A DNA stretch of 64,000 bases from Ulva prolifera (taxonomy: Eukaryota > Chlorophyta > Ulvophyceae > Ulvales > Ulvaceae): the NCBI GenBank assembly GCA_023078555.1, contig CM041197.1:3134501-3198500 (forward strand). The letters run 5' to 3'. Both the position numbers and the translations under genes were made by a program. The notes beneath the pieces were generated by a model, which had not been told where the DNA came from, made no database searches, and worked only from the letters and a program-made list of their open reading frames with translations. This document shows positions 1-12,400 of the stretch, piece by piece (the stretch's first letter is position 1; each line of letters starts with the position of its first letter).

Positions 1-202
1 TGTCCATGGCTGACCCCCATGTTGCTAGACCTCCATCATTGTACTCAGCTCGAGAAGCTTACAAAGAATCCGCTTTCAAGCTTAGCTTGGGCCCCGGATT
101 GTTGCGCGGGCGAGCCTTGAGCCCCGGTGCACAATGAACACTTGCATACGCGCGCTTCTGCCATGCTCCCTGCCTTCGCGTGTCGATGGCTGACCCCCAT
201 GC

Positions 203-350
203 CATTAAGTTACACTTATCTGGCCATTGCATGGCAAAGCAAACAAACAACATCAAGCCAACCCAGCGACCGGCTGCCACACCAGCAACCACAAGAAAGC
301 AGCACAGCAAAAAACCCCAGACAACAACCAACCACAAATGCATCAAACGC
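203..350 (-). mobile_element. 5'-truncated LINE tail in satellite
   Basis: Reverse complement of the LINE 3' UTR, starting with the LINE terminus (ttaagttacac) and running to catcaaacgc. It splits a satellite monomer: the flank on each side reads ccccatg/ccatgccgctagacc. This is the gtttgtttgc subtype. Confidence 0.85.
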
Positions 351-1109
351 CCATGCCGCTAGACCTCTATCATTGTACTCAGCTCGTGAAGTTTACAAAG
401 AATCCGCTTTCAAGCTTAGCTTGGGCGCCAGATTGTTGCGCGGGCGAGCCTTGAGCCCCGGTGCAAGTTGAACACTTGCATACGCGCGCTTCTGCCATGC
501 TCCCTGCCTTCGCGTGTCCATGGCTGACCCCCATGTTGCTAGACCTCCATTTTACTCAGCTCGTAAAGTATACAAGGAATCAGCTTTCAAGCCTAGATTG
601 GGCGCTTGATTATTGCGCGGGCGAGCCTTGAAACCCGGTGCACGTTGAACACTTGCATACGCGCGCTTCTGCCATGCTCCCTGCCTTCGCGTGTCCATGG
701 CTGACCCCCATGTTGCTAGACCTCCATTTTACTCAGCTCGTAAAGTATACAAGGAATCAGCTTTCAAGCCTAGATTGGGCGCTTGATTATTGCGCGGGCG
801 AGCCTTGAAACCCGGTGCACGTTGAACACTTGCATACGCGCGCTTCTGCCATGCTCCCTGCCTTCGCGTGTCCATGGCTGACCCCCATGTTGCTAGACCT
901 CCATTTTACTCAGCTCGTAAAGTATACAAGGAATCAGCTTTCAAGCCTAGATTGGGCGCTTGATTATTGCGCGGGCGAGCCTTGAAACCCGGTGCACGTT
1001 GAACACTTGCATACGCGCGCTTCTGCCATGCTCCCTGCCTTCGCGTGTCCATGGCTGACCCCCATGTTGCTAGACCTCCATTTTACTCAGCTCGTAAAGT
1101 ATACTAAAC

Positions 1110-1380
1110 TACACTAAGTTACACATATCTGGCCATTGTATGGCAAATCCGGTGGATGACTTTGTGGGTTGAGTGCTGTGGCCGTGGGGCGTTTGATGCA
1201 TTTGTGGTTGGTTGTTCTCTGGGGTTTTTGGTTGTGTTGCTTTCTTGTGGTTGCTGGTGTGGCGGCCGGTCGCTGGGTTGGCTTGATGTTGTCTGTTTGC
1301 TTTGCCATACAATGGCCAGTTATGTGTAACTTGATTGATTGTATGGCAAAGCAAACAGACAACATCAAGCCAACCCAGCG
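1110..1380. mobile_element. composite of inverted LINE tails in satellite
   Basis: Three tail segments are joined. A short reverse tail (1113-1146) is followed by a forward tail starting in the last LINE codons (1148-1337), then by another reverse tail segment (1338-1380) that meets satellite. No simple TSD is visible. The arrangement suggests template switching or twin priming during reverse transcription, or nested insertion. Confidence 0.75.
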
Positions 1381-1736
1381 AAGTGCACAATGAACACTTG
1401 CATACGCGTGCTTCTGCCATGCTCCCTGCCTTCGCGTGTCCATGGCTGACCCCAACGCCGCTAGACCTCCATCATTGTACTCAGTTCTTGAAGTATACAA
1501 GGAATCAGCTTTCAAGCCTAAAATTGGGCGCTTGATTATTGCGCGGGCGAGCCTTGAAACCCGGTGCACGTTGAACACTTGCATACGCGCGCTTCTGCCA
1601 TGCTCCCTTCCTTTGCGTGTCCATGGCTGACCCCAATGCCGCTAGACCTCCATCATTGTACTCAGTTCGTGATGTATACAAAGAATCCGCTTTCAAGCTT
1701 AGATTGGGCGCCGGATTGTTGCGCGGGCGAGCCTTG

Positions 1737-1982
1737 TGTCGAGAGAAATAGGTTTAGTCTAGGCCAATGTGAACATGCATGTAGTTGACTCACTTGTGTG
1801 ATCATGAGGGTCGTGACAGAAGGGCGTACTCTGCATATATAGTCTAGATGTGGGCAGTGAGCTCTATCGAGTCTCACTGACCTTCCCTCTGTCACGACAG
1901 GTATGTCTACGTCTCTGCATCGTTCATGTCATGCTCCTGTATCTGTAAATCGAGTCTCACTGACCTTCCCTCTGTCACGACA
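1737..1982 (+). mobile_element. solo LTR, copia family A (246 bp)
   Basis: The LTR starts TGTCGAGAGAAATAGG and ends GTCACGACA. It is flanked by a perfect 5-bp duplication CCTTG (1732-1736 and 1983-1987), so it is a clean insertion into a satellite monomer reduced to one LTR by recombination. The same LTR follows the copia-A polyprotein at 42801 and recurs as a solo copy at 25156. The last 33 bp (1950-1982) duplicate 1867-1899, giving two identical candidate ends. Confidence 0.93.
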
Positions 1983-2070
1983 CCTTGAGCCCGGGTGCAC
2001 AATGAACACTTGCATACGCGTGCTTCTGCCATGCTCCCTGCCTTCGCGTGTCGATGGCTGACCCCCATGC

Positions 2071-2218
2071 CATTAAGTTACACATATCTGGCCATTGTAT
2101 GGCAAAGCAAACAAACAACATCAAGCCAACCCAGCGACCGGCTGCCACACCAGCAACCACAAGAAAGCAGCACAGCAAAAAACCCCAGGCAACAACCAAC
2201 CACAAATGCATCAAACAC
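2071..2218 (-). mobile_element. 5'-truncated LINE tail in satellite
   Basis: Nearly identical to the reverse tail at 203-350 and in the same monomer context, so it is probably a satellite-amplified copy of one insertion rather than an independent event. Confidence 0.85.
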
Positions 2219-3707
2219 CCATGCCGCTAGACCTCCATCATTGTACTCAGCTCGTGAAGTTTACAAAGGATCCTCTTTCAAGCTTAGCTTGGGCGCCGGA
2301 TTGTTGCGCGGGCGAGCCTTGAGCCCCGGTGCACATTGAACACTTGCATACGCGCGTTTCTGCCATGCTCCCTGCCTTCGCGTGTCCATGGCTGACCCCA
2401 ATGCCGCTAGACCTCCATCATTGTACTCAGCTCGTGAAGTATACAAGGAATCAGCTTTCAAGCCTAGATTGGGCGCTTGATTATTGCGCGGGCGAGCCTT
2501 GAAACCCGGTGCACGTTGAACACTTGCATACGCGCGCTTCTGCCATGCTCCCTGCCTTCGCGTGTCCATGGCTGACCCCAACGCCGCTAGACCTCCATCA
2601 TTGTACTCAGTTCGTGATGTATACAAGGAATCAGCTTTCAAGCCTAAAATTGGGCGCTTGATTATTGCGCGGGCGAGCCTTGAAACCCGGTGCACGTTGA
2701 ACACTTGCATACGCGCGCTTCTGCCATGCTCCCTGCCTTCGCGTGTCCATGGCTGACCCCAATGCCGCTAGACCTCCATCATTGTACTCAGTTCGTGATG
2801 TATACAAGGAATCAGCTTTCAAGCCTAAAATTGGGCGCTTGATTATTGCGCGGGCGAGCCTTGAAACCCGTTGCACGTTGAACACTTGCATACGCGCACT
2901 TCTGCCATGCTCCCTGCCTTCGCGTGTCCATGGCTGACCCCAATGCAGCTAGACCTCCATCATTGTACTCAGCTCGTGAAGTTGACAAAGAATCCGCTTT
3001 CAAGCTTAGTTTGGGCGCCGGATTGTTGCGCGGGCGAGCCTTGAGCCCTGGTGCAAGTTGAACACTTGCATACGCGCGCTTCTGCCATGCTCCCTGCCTT
3101 CGCGTGTCCATGGCTGACCCCCATGTTGCTAGACCTCCATCATTGTACTCAGCTCGTGAAGTTTACAAAGAATCCGCTTTCAAGCTTAGATTGGGCGCCG
3201 GATTCTTGCGCGGGCGAGCCTTGAGCCCTGGTGCAAGTTGAACACTTGCATACGCGCGCTTCTGCCATGCTCCCTGCCTTCGCGTGTCCATGGCTGACCC
3301 CAACGCCGCTAGACCTCCATCATTGTACTCAGCTCGTGAAGTTTACAAAGAATCCGCTTTCAAGCTTAGCTTGGGCGCCGGATTGTTGCGCGGGCGAGCC
3401 TTGAGCCCCGGTGCACAATGAACACTTGCATACGCGCGCTTCTGCCATTCTCCCTGCCCTCGTGTGTCCATGGCTGACCCCCATGTTGCTAGACCTCCAT
3501 CATTGTACTCAGTTCGTGGAGTATACAAGGAATCAGCTTTCAAGCCTAAAATTGGGCGCTTGATTATTGCGCGGGCGAGCCTTGAAACCCGGTGCACGTT
3601 GAACACTTGCATACGTGCGCTTCTGCCATGCTCCCTGCCCTCGCGTGTCCATGGCTGACCCCCATGTTGCTAGACCTCCATCATTGTACTCAGCTGTTGG
3701 TTGTTTG

Positions 3708-4026
3708 TGTCATGAGTCATCAGCACTCAAGTATATATATGTCCAGATTCTCAAAGGAAAGTAGTACACCTTCGGGTGGGCGCTTTTCCTGACATGGTAT
3801 CGATGAGAGTGGTCATAGAGAGGATCTTAACCTCCATAGACGCGGGTTCAAATCCCTGCAGCTGCACCCAGATACGCGTCCGCCTCCCAAGTTTGTCTCC
3901 TCGGATCCTAGTCAGCGGTCCTTGAGTGAGGGGGGGTGTCATGATGAGTCATCAGCACTCAAGTATATATATGACCAGATTCTCAAAGGAAAGTAGTACA
4001 CCTTTGGGTAAGCGCTTTTCCTGACA
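3708..4026 (+). mobile_element. miniature LTR retrotransposon (TRIM/SMART-like), 319 bp
   Basis: Two direct repeats of 87 bp (3708-3794) and 90 bp (3937-4026) both start TGTCATGA and end TTTTCCTGACA. They differ by a 3-bp indel and about four substitutions. The 142-bp internal region opens directly after the left LTR with TGGTATCGATGAGAG, in the position of a primer-binding site and sharing TGGTATC with the common initiator-tRNA-Met site. It closes with the purine run gagtgagggggg immediately before the right LTR, as a polypurine tract should. A perfect 5-bp TSD GTTTG (3703-3707, 4027-4031) encloses the whole. There is no coding capacity, so it must have used proteins from another LTR element. 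The host site is itself a LINE tail inside satellite. Confidence 0.88.
3795..3872 (+). other. tRNA-like segment in the miniature LTR element
   Basis: After the presumed primer-binding site the internal region contains GAGG-atcttaa-CCTC, a 4-bp stem with a 7-nt loop that would read as anticodon CTT preceded by T. Downstream lies ggttcaaatcc, which fits the Pol III B-box consensus. Acceptor-stem pairing is absent and the T-stem has only three pairs, so this is not a functional tRNA gene. It may be a tRNA-derived internal region or chance resemblance. Confidence 0.35.
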
Positions 4027-5408
4027 GTTTGTTTGCTTTGCCATACAATGGCCAGATATGTGTAACTTATTGATGTTGCTAGACCTCCATCATTGTACTC
4101 AGCTCGTGAAGTTTACAAAGAATCCGCTTTCAAGCTTAGCTTGGGCGCCGGATTGTTGCGCGGGCGAGCCTTGAGCCCCGGTGCACGTTGAACACTTGCA
4201 TACGCGCGCTTCTGCCATGCTCCCTGCCTTCGCGTGTCCATGGCTGACCCCCATGTTGCTAGACATCCATCATTTTACTCAGCTGGTGAAGTATACAAAG
4301 AATTAGCTTTCAAGCTTAGATTGGGCGGTGGATTATTGCGCGGGCGAGCCTTGAGCCTGGGTGCACGTTGAACACTTGCATACGCGCGCTTCTTCCATGC
4401 TCCCATCCTTCGCGTGTCCATGGCTGACCCCCATGTTGCTAGACATCCATCATTTTACTCAGCTCGTGAAGTATACAAAGAATCAGCTTTCAAGCTTAGA
4501 TTGGGCGGTGGATTATTGCGCGGGCGAGCCTTGAGCCCGGGTGCACGTTGAACACTTGCATACGCGCGCTTCTTCCATGCTCCCTGCCTTCGCGTGTCCA
4601 TTGCTGACCCCAATGCCGCTAGACCTCCATCATTGTACTCAGCTCGTGATGTATACAAGGAATCAGCTTTCAAGCCTAGATTAAGCGCTTGATTATCGCG
4701 CGGGCGAGCCTTGAAACCAGGTGCACGTTGAACACTTGCATACGCGCGCTTCTGCCATGCTCCCTGCCTTCGCGTGTCCATGGCTGACCCCCATGTTGCT
4801 AGACCTCCATCATTGTACTCAGCTGTTGGTTGTTTGTTTGCTTTGCCATACAATGGCCAGATATGTGTAACTTATTGAGGTTATTGTACTCAGCTCGTGA
4901 AGTATACAAGGAATCAGCTTTCAAGCCTCGATTGGGCGCTTGATTATTGCGCGGGCGAGCCTTGAAACCCGGTGCACGTTGAACACTTGCATACGCGCGC
5001 TTCTGCCATGCTCTTTGCCTTCGCGTGTCCATGGCTGACCCCCATGTTGCTAGACCTCCATCATTGTACTCAGCTCGTGAAGTATACAAAGAATCAGATT
5101 TCAAGCTTAGATTGGGCGCTGGATTATTGCGCGGGCGAGCCTTGAGCCCGGGTGCACGTTGAACACTTGCATACGCGCGCTTCTGCCATGCTCCCTGCCT
5201 TCGCGTGTCCATGGCTGACCCCCATGTTGCTAGACCTCCATCATTGTACTCAGCTCGTGAAGTATACAAGGAATCAGCTTTCAAGCCTAGATTGGGCGCT
5301 TGATTATCGCGCGGGCGAGCCTTGAAACCAGGTGCACGTTGAACACTTGCATACGCGCGCTTCTGCCATGCTCCCTGCCTTCGCGTGTCCATGGCTGACC
5401 CCCATGTT

Positions 5409-5547
5409 GCATTTGTGGTTGGTTGTTCTCTTGGGTTTTTGGTAGTGTTGCTTTCTTGTGGTTGCTGGTGTGGCGGCCGGTCGCTGGGTTGGCTTGATGT
5501 TGTCTGTTTGCTTTGCCATACAATGGCCAGATATGTGTAACTTGATT
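5409..5547 (+). mobile_element. LINE tail within satellite unit
   Basis: Forward tail beginning gcatttgtggttgg and ending gtgtaacttgattgatg, of the gtctgtttgc subtype. The same insertion recurs at about 9682, 10187, 11123, 11628, 12564, 14134, 14639, 15575, 16080 and 17016. It was amplified with the satellite rather than inserted each time. Confidence 0.88.
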
Positions 5548-5575
5548 GATGTTGCTAGACCTCCATCAGTGTACT

Positions 5576-8500
5576 CAGCTCGTGAAGTATACAAAGAATC
5601 AGCTTACAAGCTTAAATTGGGCGCTGGATTATTGCGCGGGCGAGCCTTGAGCCCGGGTGCACGTTGAACACTTGCATACGCGCGCTTCTGCCATGCTCCC
5701 TGCCTTCGTGTGTCCATGGCTGACCCCCATGTTGCTAGACCTCCATCATTGTACTCAGCTCGTGATGTATACAAGGAATCAGCTTTCAAGCCTAGATTAA
5801 GCGCTTGATTATTGCGCGGGCGAGCCTTGAAACCCGGTGCACGTTGAACACTTGCATACGCGCGCTTCTGCCATGCTCCCTGCCTTCGCGTGTCCATGGC
5901 TGACCCCCATGTTGCTAGACCTCCATCATTGTACTCAGCTGTTGGTTGTTTGTTTGCTTTGCCATACAATGGCCAGATATGTGTAACTTATTGAGGTTAT
6001 TGTACTCAGCTCGTGAAGTATACAAGGAATCAGCTTTCAAGCCTCGATTGGGCGCTTGATTATTGCGCGGGCGAGCCTTGAAACCCGGTGCACGTTGAAC
6101 ACTTGCATACGCGCGCTTCTGCCATGCTCCCTGCCTTCGCGTGTCCATCGCTGACCCCCATGTTGCTAGACCTCCATCATTGTACTCAGCTCGTGAAGTA
6201 TACAAAGAATCAGCTTACAAGCTTAAATTGGGCGCTGGATTATTGCGCGGGCGAGCCTTGAGCCCGGGTGCACGTTGAACACTTGCATACGCGCGCTTCT
6301 GCCATGCTCCCTGCCTTCGCGTGTCCATGGCTGACCCCCATGTTGCTAGACCTCCATCATTGTACTCAGCTCGTGATGTATACAAGGAATCAGCTTTCAA
6401 GCCTAGATTAAGCGCTTGATTATTGCGCGGGCGAGCCTTGAAACCCGGTGCACGTTGAACACTTGCATACGCGCGCTTCTGCCATGCTCCCTGCCTTCGC
6501 GTGTCCATGGCTGACCCCAATGTTGCTAGACCTCCATCATTGTACTCAGCTGTTGGTTGTTTGTTTGCTTTGCCATACAATGGCCAGATATGTGTAACTT
6601 ATTGAGGTTATTGTACTCAGCTCGTGAAGTATACAAGGAATCAGCTTTCAAGCCTCGATTGGGCGCTTGATTATTGCGCGGGCGAGCCTTGAAACCCGGT
6701 GCACGTTGAACACTTGCATACGCGCGCTTCTGCCATGCTCCTTGCCCTCGCGTGTCCATGGCTGACCCCCATGTTGCTAGACCTCCATCATCGCCTTCGC
6801 TGGGTTGGCTTGATGTTGTCTGTTTGCTTTGCCATACAATGGCCAGATATGTGTAACTTGATTGATGTTGCTAGACCTCCATTAGTGTACTCAGCTCGTG
6901 AAGTATACAAAGAATCAGCTTACAAGCTTAAATTGGGCGCTGGATTATTGCGCGGGCGAGCCTTGAGCCCGGGTGCACGTTGAACACTTGCATACGCGCG
7001 CTTCTGCCATGCTCCCTGCCTTCGCGTGTCCATGGCTGACCCCCATGTTGCTAGACCTCCATCATTGTACTCAGCTCGTGATGTATACAAGGAATCAGCT
7101 TTCAAGCCTAGATTAAGCGCTTGATTATTGCGCGGGCGAGCCTTGAAACCCGGTGCACGTTGAACACTTGCATACGCGCGCTTCTGCCATGCTCCCTGCC
7201 TTCGCGTGTCCATGGCTAACCCCCATGTTGCTAGACATCCATCATTTTACTCAGCTCGTGAAGTATACAAAGAATCAGCTTTCAAGCTTAGATTGGGCGC
7301 TGGATTATTGCGCGGGCGAGCCTTGAGCCCGGGTGCACGTTGAACACTTGCATACGCGCGCTTCTTCCATGCTCCCTGCCTTCGCGTGTCCATTGCTGAC
7401 CCCAATGCCGCTAGACCTCCATCATTGTACTCAGCTCGTGATGTATACAAGGAATCAGCTTTCAAGCCTAGATTAAGCGCTTGATTATTGCGCGGGCGAG
7501 CCTTGAAACCCGGTGCACGTTGAACACTTGCATACGCGCGCTTCTGCCATGCTCCCTGCCTTCGCGTGTCCATGGCTGACCCCAATGTTGCTAGACCTCC
7601 ATCATTGTACTCAGCTGTTGGTTGTTTGTTTGCTTTGCCATACAATGGCCAGATATGTGTAACTTATTGAGGTTATTGTACTCAGCTCGTGAAGTATACA
7701 AGGAATCAGCTTTCAAGCCTCGATTGGGCGCTTGATTATTGCGCGGGCCAGCCTTGAAACCCGGTGCACGTTGAACACTTGCATACGCGCGCTTCTGCCA
7801 TGCTCCTTGCCCTCGCGTGTCCATGGCTGACCCCCATGTTGCTAGACCTCCATCATCGCCTTCGCTGGGTTGGCTTGATGTTGTCTGTTTGCTTTGCCAT
7901 ACAATGGCCAGATATGTGTAACTTGATTGATGTTGCTAGACTTCCATCATTGTACTCAGCTCGTGAAGTATACAAAGAATCAGCTTTCAAGCTTAAATTG
8001 GGCGCTGGATTATTGCGCGGGCGAGCCTTGAGCCCGGGTGCACGTTGAACACTTGCATATGCGCGCTTCTGCCATGCTCCCTGCCTTCGCGTGTCCATGG
8101 CTGACCCCCATGTTGCTAGACCTCCATCATTGTACTCAGCTGTTGGTTGTTTGTTTGCTTTGCCATACAATGGCCAGATATGTGTAACTTATTGAGGTTA
8201 TTGTACTCAGCTCGTGAAGTATACAAGCAATCAGCTTTCAAGCCTCGATTGGGCGCTTGATTATTGCGCGGGCGAGCCTTGAAACCCGGTGCACGTTGAA
8301 CACTTGCATACGCGCGCTTCTGCCATGCTCCCTGCCTTCGCGTGTCCATGGCTGACCCCCATGTTGCTAGACATCCATCATTTTACTCAGCTCGTGAAGT
8401 ATACAAAGAATCAGCTTTCAAGCTTAGATTGGGCGCTGGATTATTGCGCGGGCGAGCCTTGAAACCCGGTGCACGTTGAACACTTGCATACGCGCGCTTC

Positions 8501-9440
8501 TGCCATGCTCCCTGCCTTCGCGTGTCCATGGCTGACCCCCATGTTGCTAGACCTCCATCATTGTACTCAGCTGTTGGTTGTTTGTTTGCTTTGCCATACA
8601 ATGGCCAGATATGTGTAACTTATTGACGTTATTGTACTCAGCTCGTGAAGTATACAAAGAATCAGCTTTCAAGCTTAGATTGGGCGCTGGATTATTGCGC
8701 GGGCGAGCCTTGAAACCCGGTGCACGTTGAACACTTGCATACGCGCGCTTCTGCCATGCTCCTTGCCCTCGCGTGTCCATGGCTGACCCCCATGTTGCTA
8801 GACCTCCATCATCGCCTTCGCTGGGTTGGCTTGATGTTGTCTGTTTGCTTTGCCATACAATGGCCAGATATGTGTAACTTGATTGATGTTGCTAGACTTC
8901 CATCATTGTACTTAGCTCGTGAAGTATACAAAGAATCAGCTTTCAAGCTTAAATTGGGCGCTGGATTATTGCGCGGGCGAGCCTTGAGCCCGGGTGCACG
9001 TTGAACACTTGCATATGCGCGCTTCTGCCATGCTCCCTGCCTTCGCGTGTCCATGGCTGACCCCCATGTTGCTAGACCTCCATCATTGTACTCAGCTGTT
9101 GGTTGTTTGTTTGCTTTGCCATACAATGGCCAGATATGTGTAACTTATTGAGGTTATTGTACTCAGCTCGTGAAGTATACAAGCAATCAGCTTTCAAGCC
9201 TCGATTGGGCGCTTGATTATTGCGCGGGCGAGCCTTGAAACCCGGTGCACGTTGAACACTTGCATACGCGCGCTTCTGCCATGCTCCCTGCCTTCGCGTG
9301 TCCATGGCTGACCCCCATGTTGCTAGACCTCCATCATTGTACTCAGCTCGTGAAGTATACAAAGAATCAGCTTTCAAGCTTAGATTGGGCGCTGGATTAT
9401 TGCGCGGGCGAGCCTTGAGCCCGGGTGCACGTTGAACACT
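5576..9440. repeat. irregular satellite blocks with embedded LINE tails
   Basis: Related but less regular blocks precede the 4,452-bp repeat. Equivalent segments start at 6526 and 7591 and at 6699 and 7764 (1,065 bp apart), then at 8720 (956 bp further). Each block carries ~50-bp LINE 3' ends (gtttgctttgccatacaatg through gtgtaactt) placed between monomers at the same relative positions. These look like intermediate stages of the amplification seen downstream. Confidence 0.75.
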
Positions 9441-12400
9441 TGCATACGCGCGCTTCTGCCATGCTCCCTGCCTTCGCGTGTCCATGGCTGACCCCCATGT
9501 TGCTAGACCTCCATCATTGTACTCAGCTCGTGAAGTATACAAGGAATCAGCTTTCAAGCCTAGATTGGGCGCTTGATTATCGCGCGGGCGAGCCTTGAAA
9601 CCAGGTGCACGTTGAACACTTGCATACGCGCGCTTCTGCCATGCTCCCTGCCTTCGCGTGTCTATGGCTGACCCCCATGTTGCATTTGTGGTTGGTTGTT
9701 CTCTTGGGTTTTTGGTAGTGTTGCTTTCTTGTGGTTGCTGGTGTGGCGGCCGGTCGCTGGGTTGGCTTGATGTTGTCTGTTTGCTTTGCCATACAATGGC
9801 CAGATATGTGTAACTTGATTGATGTTGCTAGACCTCCATTAGTGTACTCAGCTCGTGAAGTATACAAAGAATCAGCTTACAAGCTTAAATTGGGCGCTGG
9901 ATTATTGCGCGGGCGAGCCTTGAGCCCGGGTGCACGTTGAACACTTGCATACGCGCGCTTCTGCCATGCTCCCTGCCTTCGCGTGTCCATGGCTGACCCC
10001 CATGTTGTTAGACCTCCATCATTGTACTCAGCTCGTGAAGTATACAAGGAATCAGCTTTCAAGCCTAGATTGGGCGCTTGATTATCGCGCGGGCGAGCCT
10101 TGAAACCAGGTGCACGTTGAACACTTGCATACGCGCGCTTCTGCCATGCTCCCTGCCTTCGCGTGTCTATGGCTGACCCCCATGTTGCATTTGTGGTTGG
10201 TTGTTCTCTTGGGTTTTTGGTAGTGTTGCTTTCTTGTGGTTGCTGGTGTGGCGGCCGGTCGCTGGGTTGGCTTGATGTTGTCTGTTTGCTTTGCCATACA
10301 ATGGCCAGATATGTGTAACTTGATTGATGTTGCTAGACTTCCATCATTGTACTCAGCTCGTGAAGTATACAAAGAATCAGCTTTCAAGCTTAAATTGGGC
10401 GCTGGATTATTGCGCGGGCGAGCCTTGAGCCCGGGTGCACGTTGAACACTTGCATATGCGCGCTTCTGCCATGCTCCCTGCCTTCGCGTGTCCATGGCTG
10501 ACCCCCATGTTGCTAGACCTCCATCATTGTACTCAGCTGTTGGTTGTTTGTTTGCTTTGCCATACAATGGCCAGATATGTGTAACTTATTGAGGTTATTG
10601 TACTCAGCTCGTGAAGTATACAAGCAATCAGCTTTCAAGCCTCGATTGGGCGCTTGATTATTGCGCGGGCGAGCCTTGAAACCCGGTGCACGTTGAACAC
10701 TTGCATACGCGCGCTTCTGCCATGCTCCCTGCCTTCGCGTGTCCATGGCTGACCCCCATGTTGCTAGACCTCCATCATTGTACTCAGCTCGTGAAGTATA
10801 CAAAGAATCAGCTTTCAAGCTTAGATTGGGCGCTGGATTATTGCGCGGGCGAGCCTTGAGCCCGGGTGCACGTTGAACACTTGCATACGCGCGCTTCTGC
10901 CATGCTCCCTGCCTTCGCGTGTCCATGGCTGACCCCCATGTTGCTAGACCTCCATCATTGTACTCAGCTCGTGAAGTATACAAGGAATCAGCTTTCAAGC
11001 CTAGATTGGGCGCTTGATTATCGCGCGGGCGAGCCTTGAAACCAGGTGCACGTTGAACACTTGCATACGCGCGCTTCTGCCATGCTCCCTGCCTTCGCGT
11101 GTCTATGGCTGACCCCCATGTTGCATTTGTGGTTGGTTGTTCTCTTGGGTTTTTGGTAGTGTTGCTTTCTTGTGGTTGCTGGTGTGGCGGCCGGTCGCTG
11201 GGTTGGCTTGATGTTGTCTGTTTGCTTTGCCATACAATGGCCAGATATGTGTAACTTGATTGATGTTGCTAGACCTCCATTAGTGTACTCAGCTCGTGAA
11301 GTATACAAAGAATCAGCTTACAAGCTTAAATTGGGCGCTGGATTATTGCGCGGGCGAGCCTTGAGCCCGGGTGCACGTTGAACACTTGCATACGCGCGCT
11401 TCTGCCATGCTCCCTGCCTTCGCGTGTCCATGGCTGACCCCCATGTTGCTAGACCTCCATCATTGTACTCAGCTCGTGAAGTATACAAGGAATCAGCTTT
11501 CAAGCCTAGATTGGGCGCTTGATTATCGCGCGGGCGAGCCTTGAAACCAGGTGCACGTTGAACACTTGCATACGCGCGCTTCTGCCATGCTCCCTGCCTT
11601 CGCGTGTCTATGGCTGACCCCCATGTTGCATTTGTGGTTGGTTGTTCTCTTGGGTTTTTGGTAGTGTTGCTTTCTTGTGGTTGCTGGTGTGGCGGCCGGT
11701 CGCTGGGTTGGCTTGATGTTGTCTGTTTGCTTTGCCATACAATGGCCAGATATGTGTAACTTGATTGATGTTGCTAGACTTCCATCATTGTACTCAGCTC
11801 GTGAAGTATACAAAGAATCAGCTTTCAAGCTTAAATTGGGCGCTGGATTATTGCGCGGGCGAGCCTTGAGCCCGGGTGCACGTTGAACACTTGCATATGC
11901 GCGCTTCTGCCATGCTCCCTGCCTTCGCGTGTCCATGGCTGACCCCCATGTTGCTAGACCTCCATCATTGTACTCAGCTGTTGGTTGTTTGTTTGCTTTG
12001 CCATACAATGGCCAGATATGTGTAACTTATTGAGGTTATTGTACTCAGCTCGTGAAGTATACAAGCAATCAGCTTTCAAGCCTCGATTGGGCGCTTGATT
12101 ATTGCGCGGGCGAGCCTTGAAACCCGGTGCACGTTGAACACTTGCATACGCGCGCTTCTGCCATGCTCCCTGCCTTCGCGTGTCCATGGCTGACCCCCAT
12201 GTTGCTAGACCTCCATCATTGTACTCAGCTCGTGAAGTATACAAAGAATCAGCTTTCAAGCTTAGATTGGGCGCTGGATTATTGCGCGGGCGAGCCTTGA
12301 GCCCGGGTGCACGTTGAACACTTGCATACGCGCGCTTCTGCCATGCTCCCTGCCTTCGCGTGTCCATGGCTGACCCCCATGTTGCTAGACCTCCATCATT

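Noticed and set aside
3795..3872. Functional tRNA-Lys gene
   Set aside because: No acceptor stem and only three pairs in the T-stem; it lies between two LTRs and is better read as the internal region of a miniature retrotransposon.
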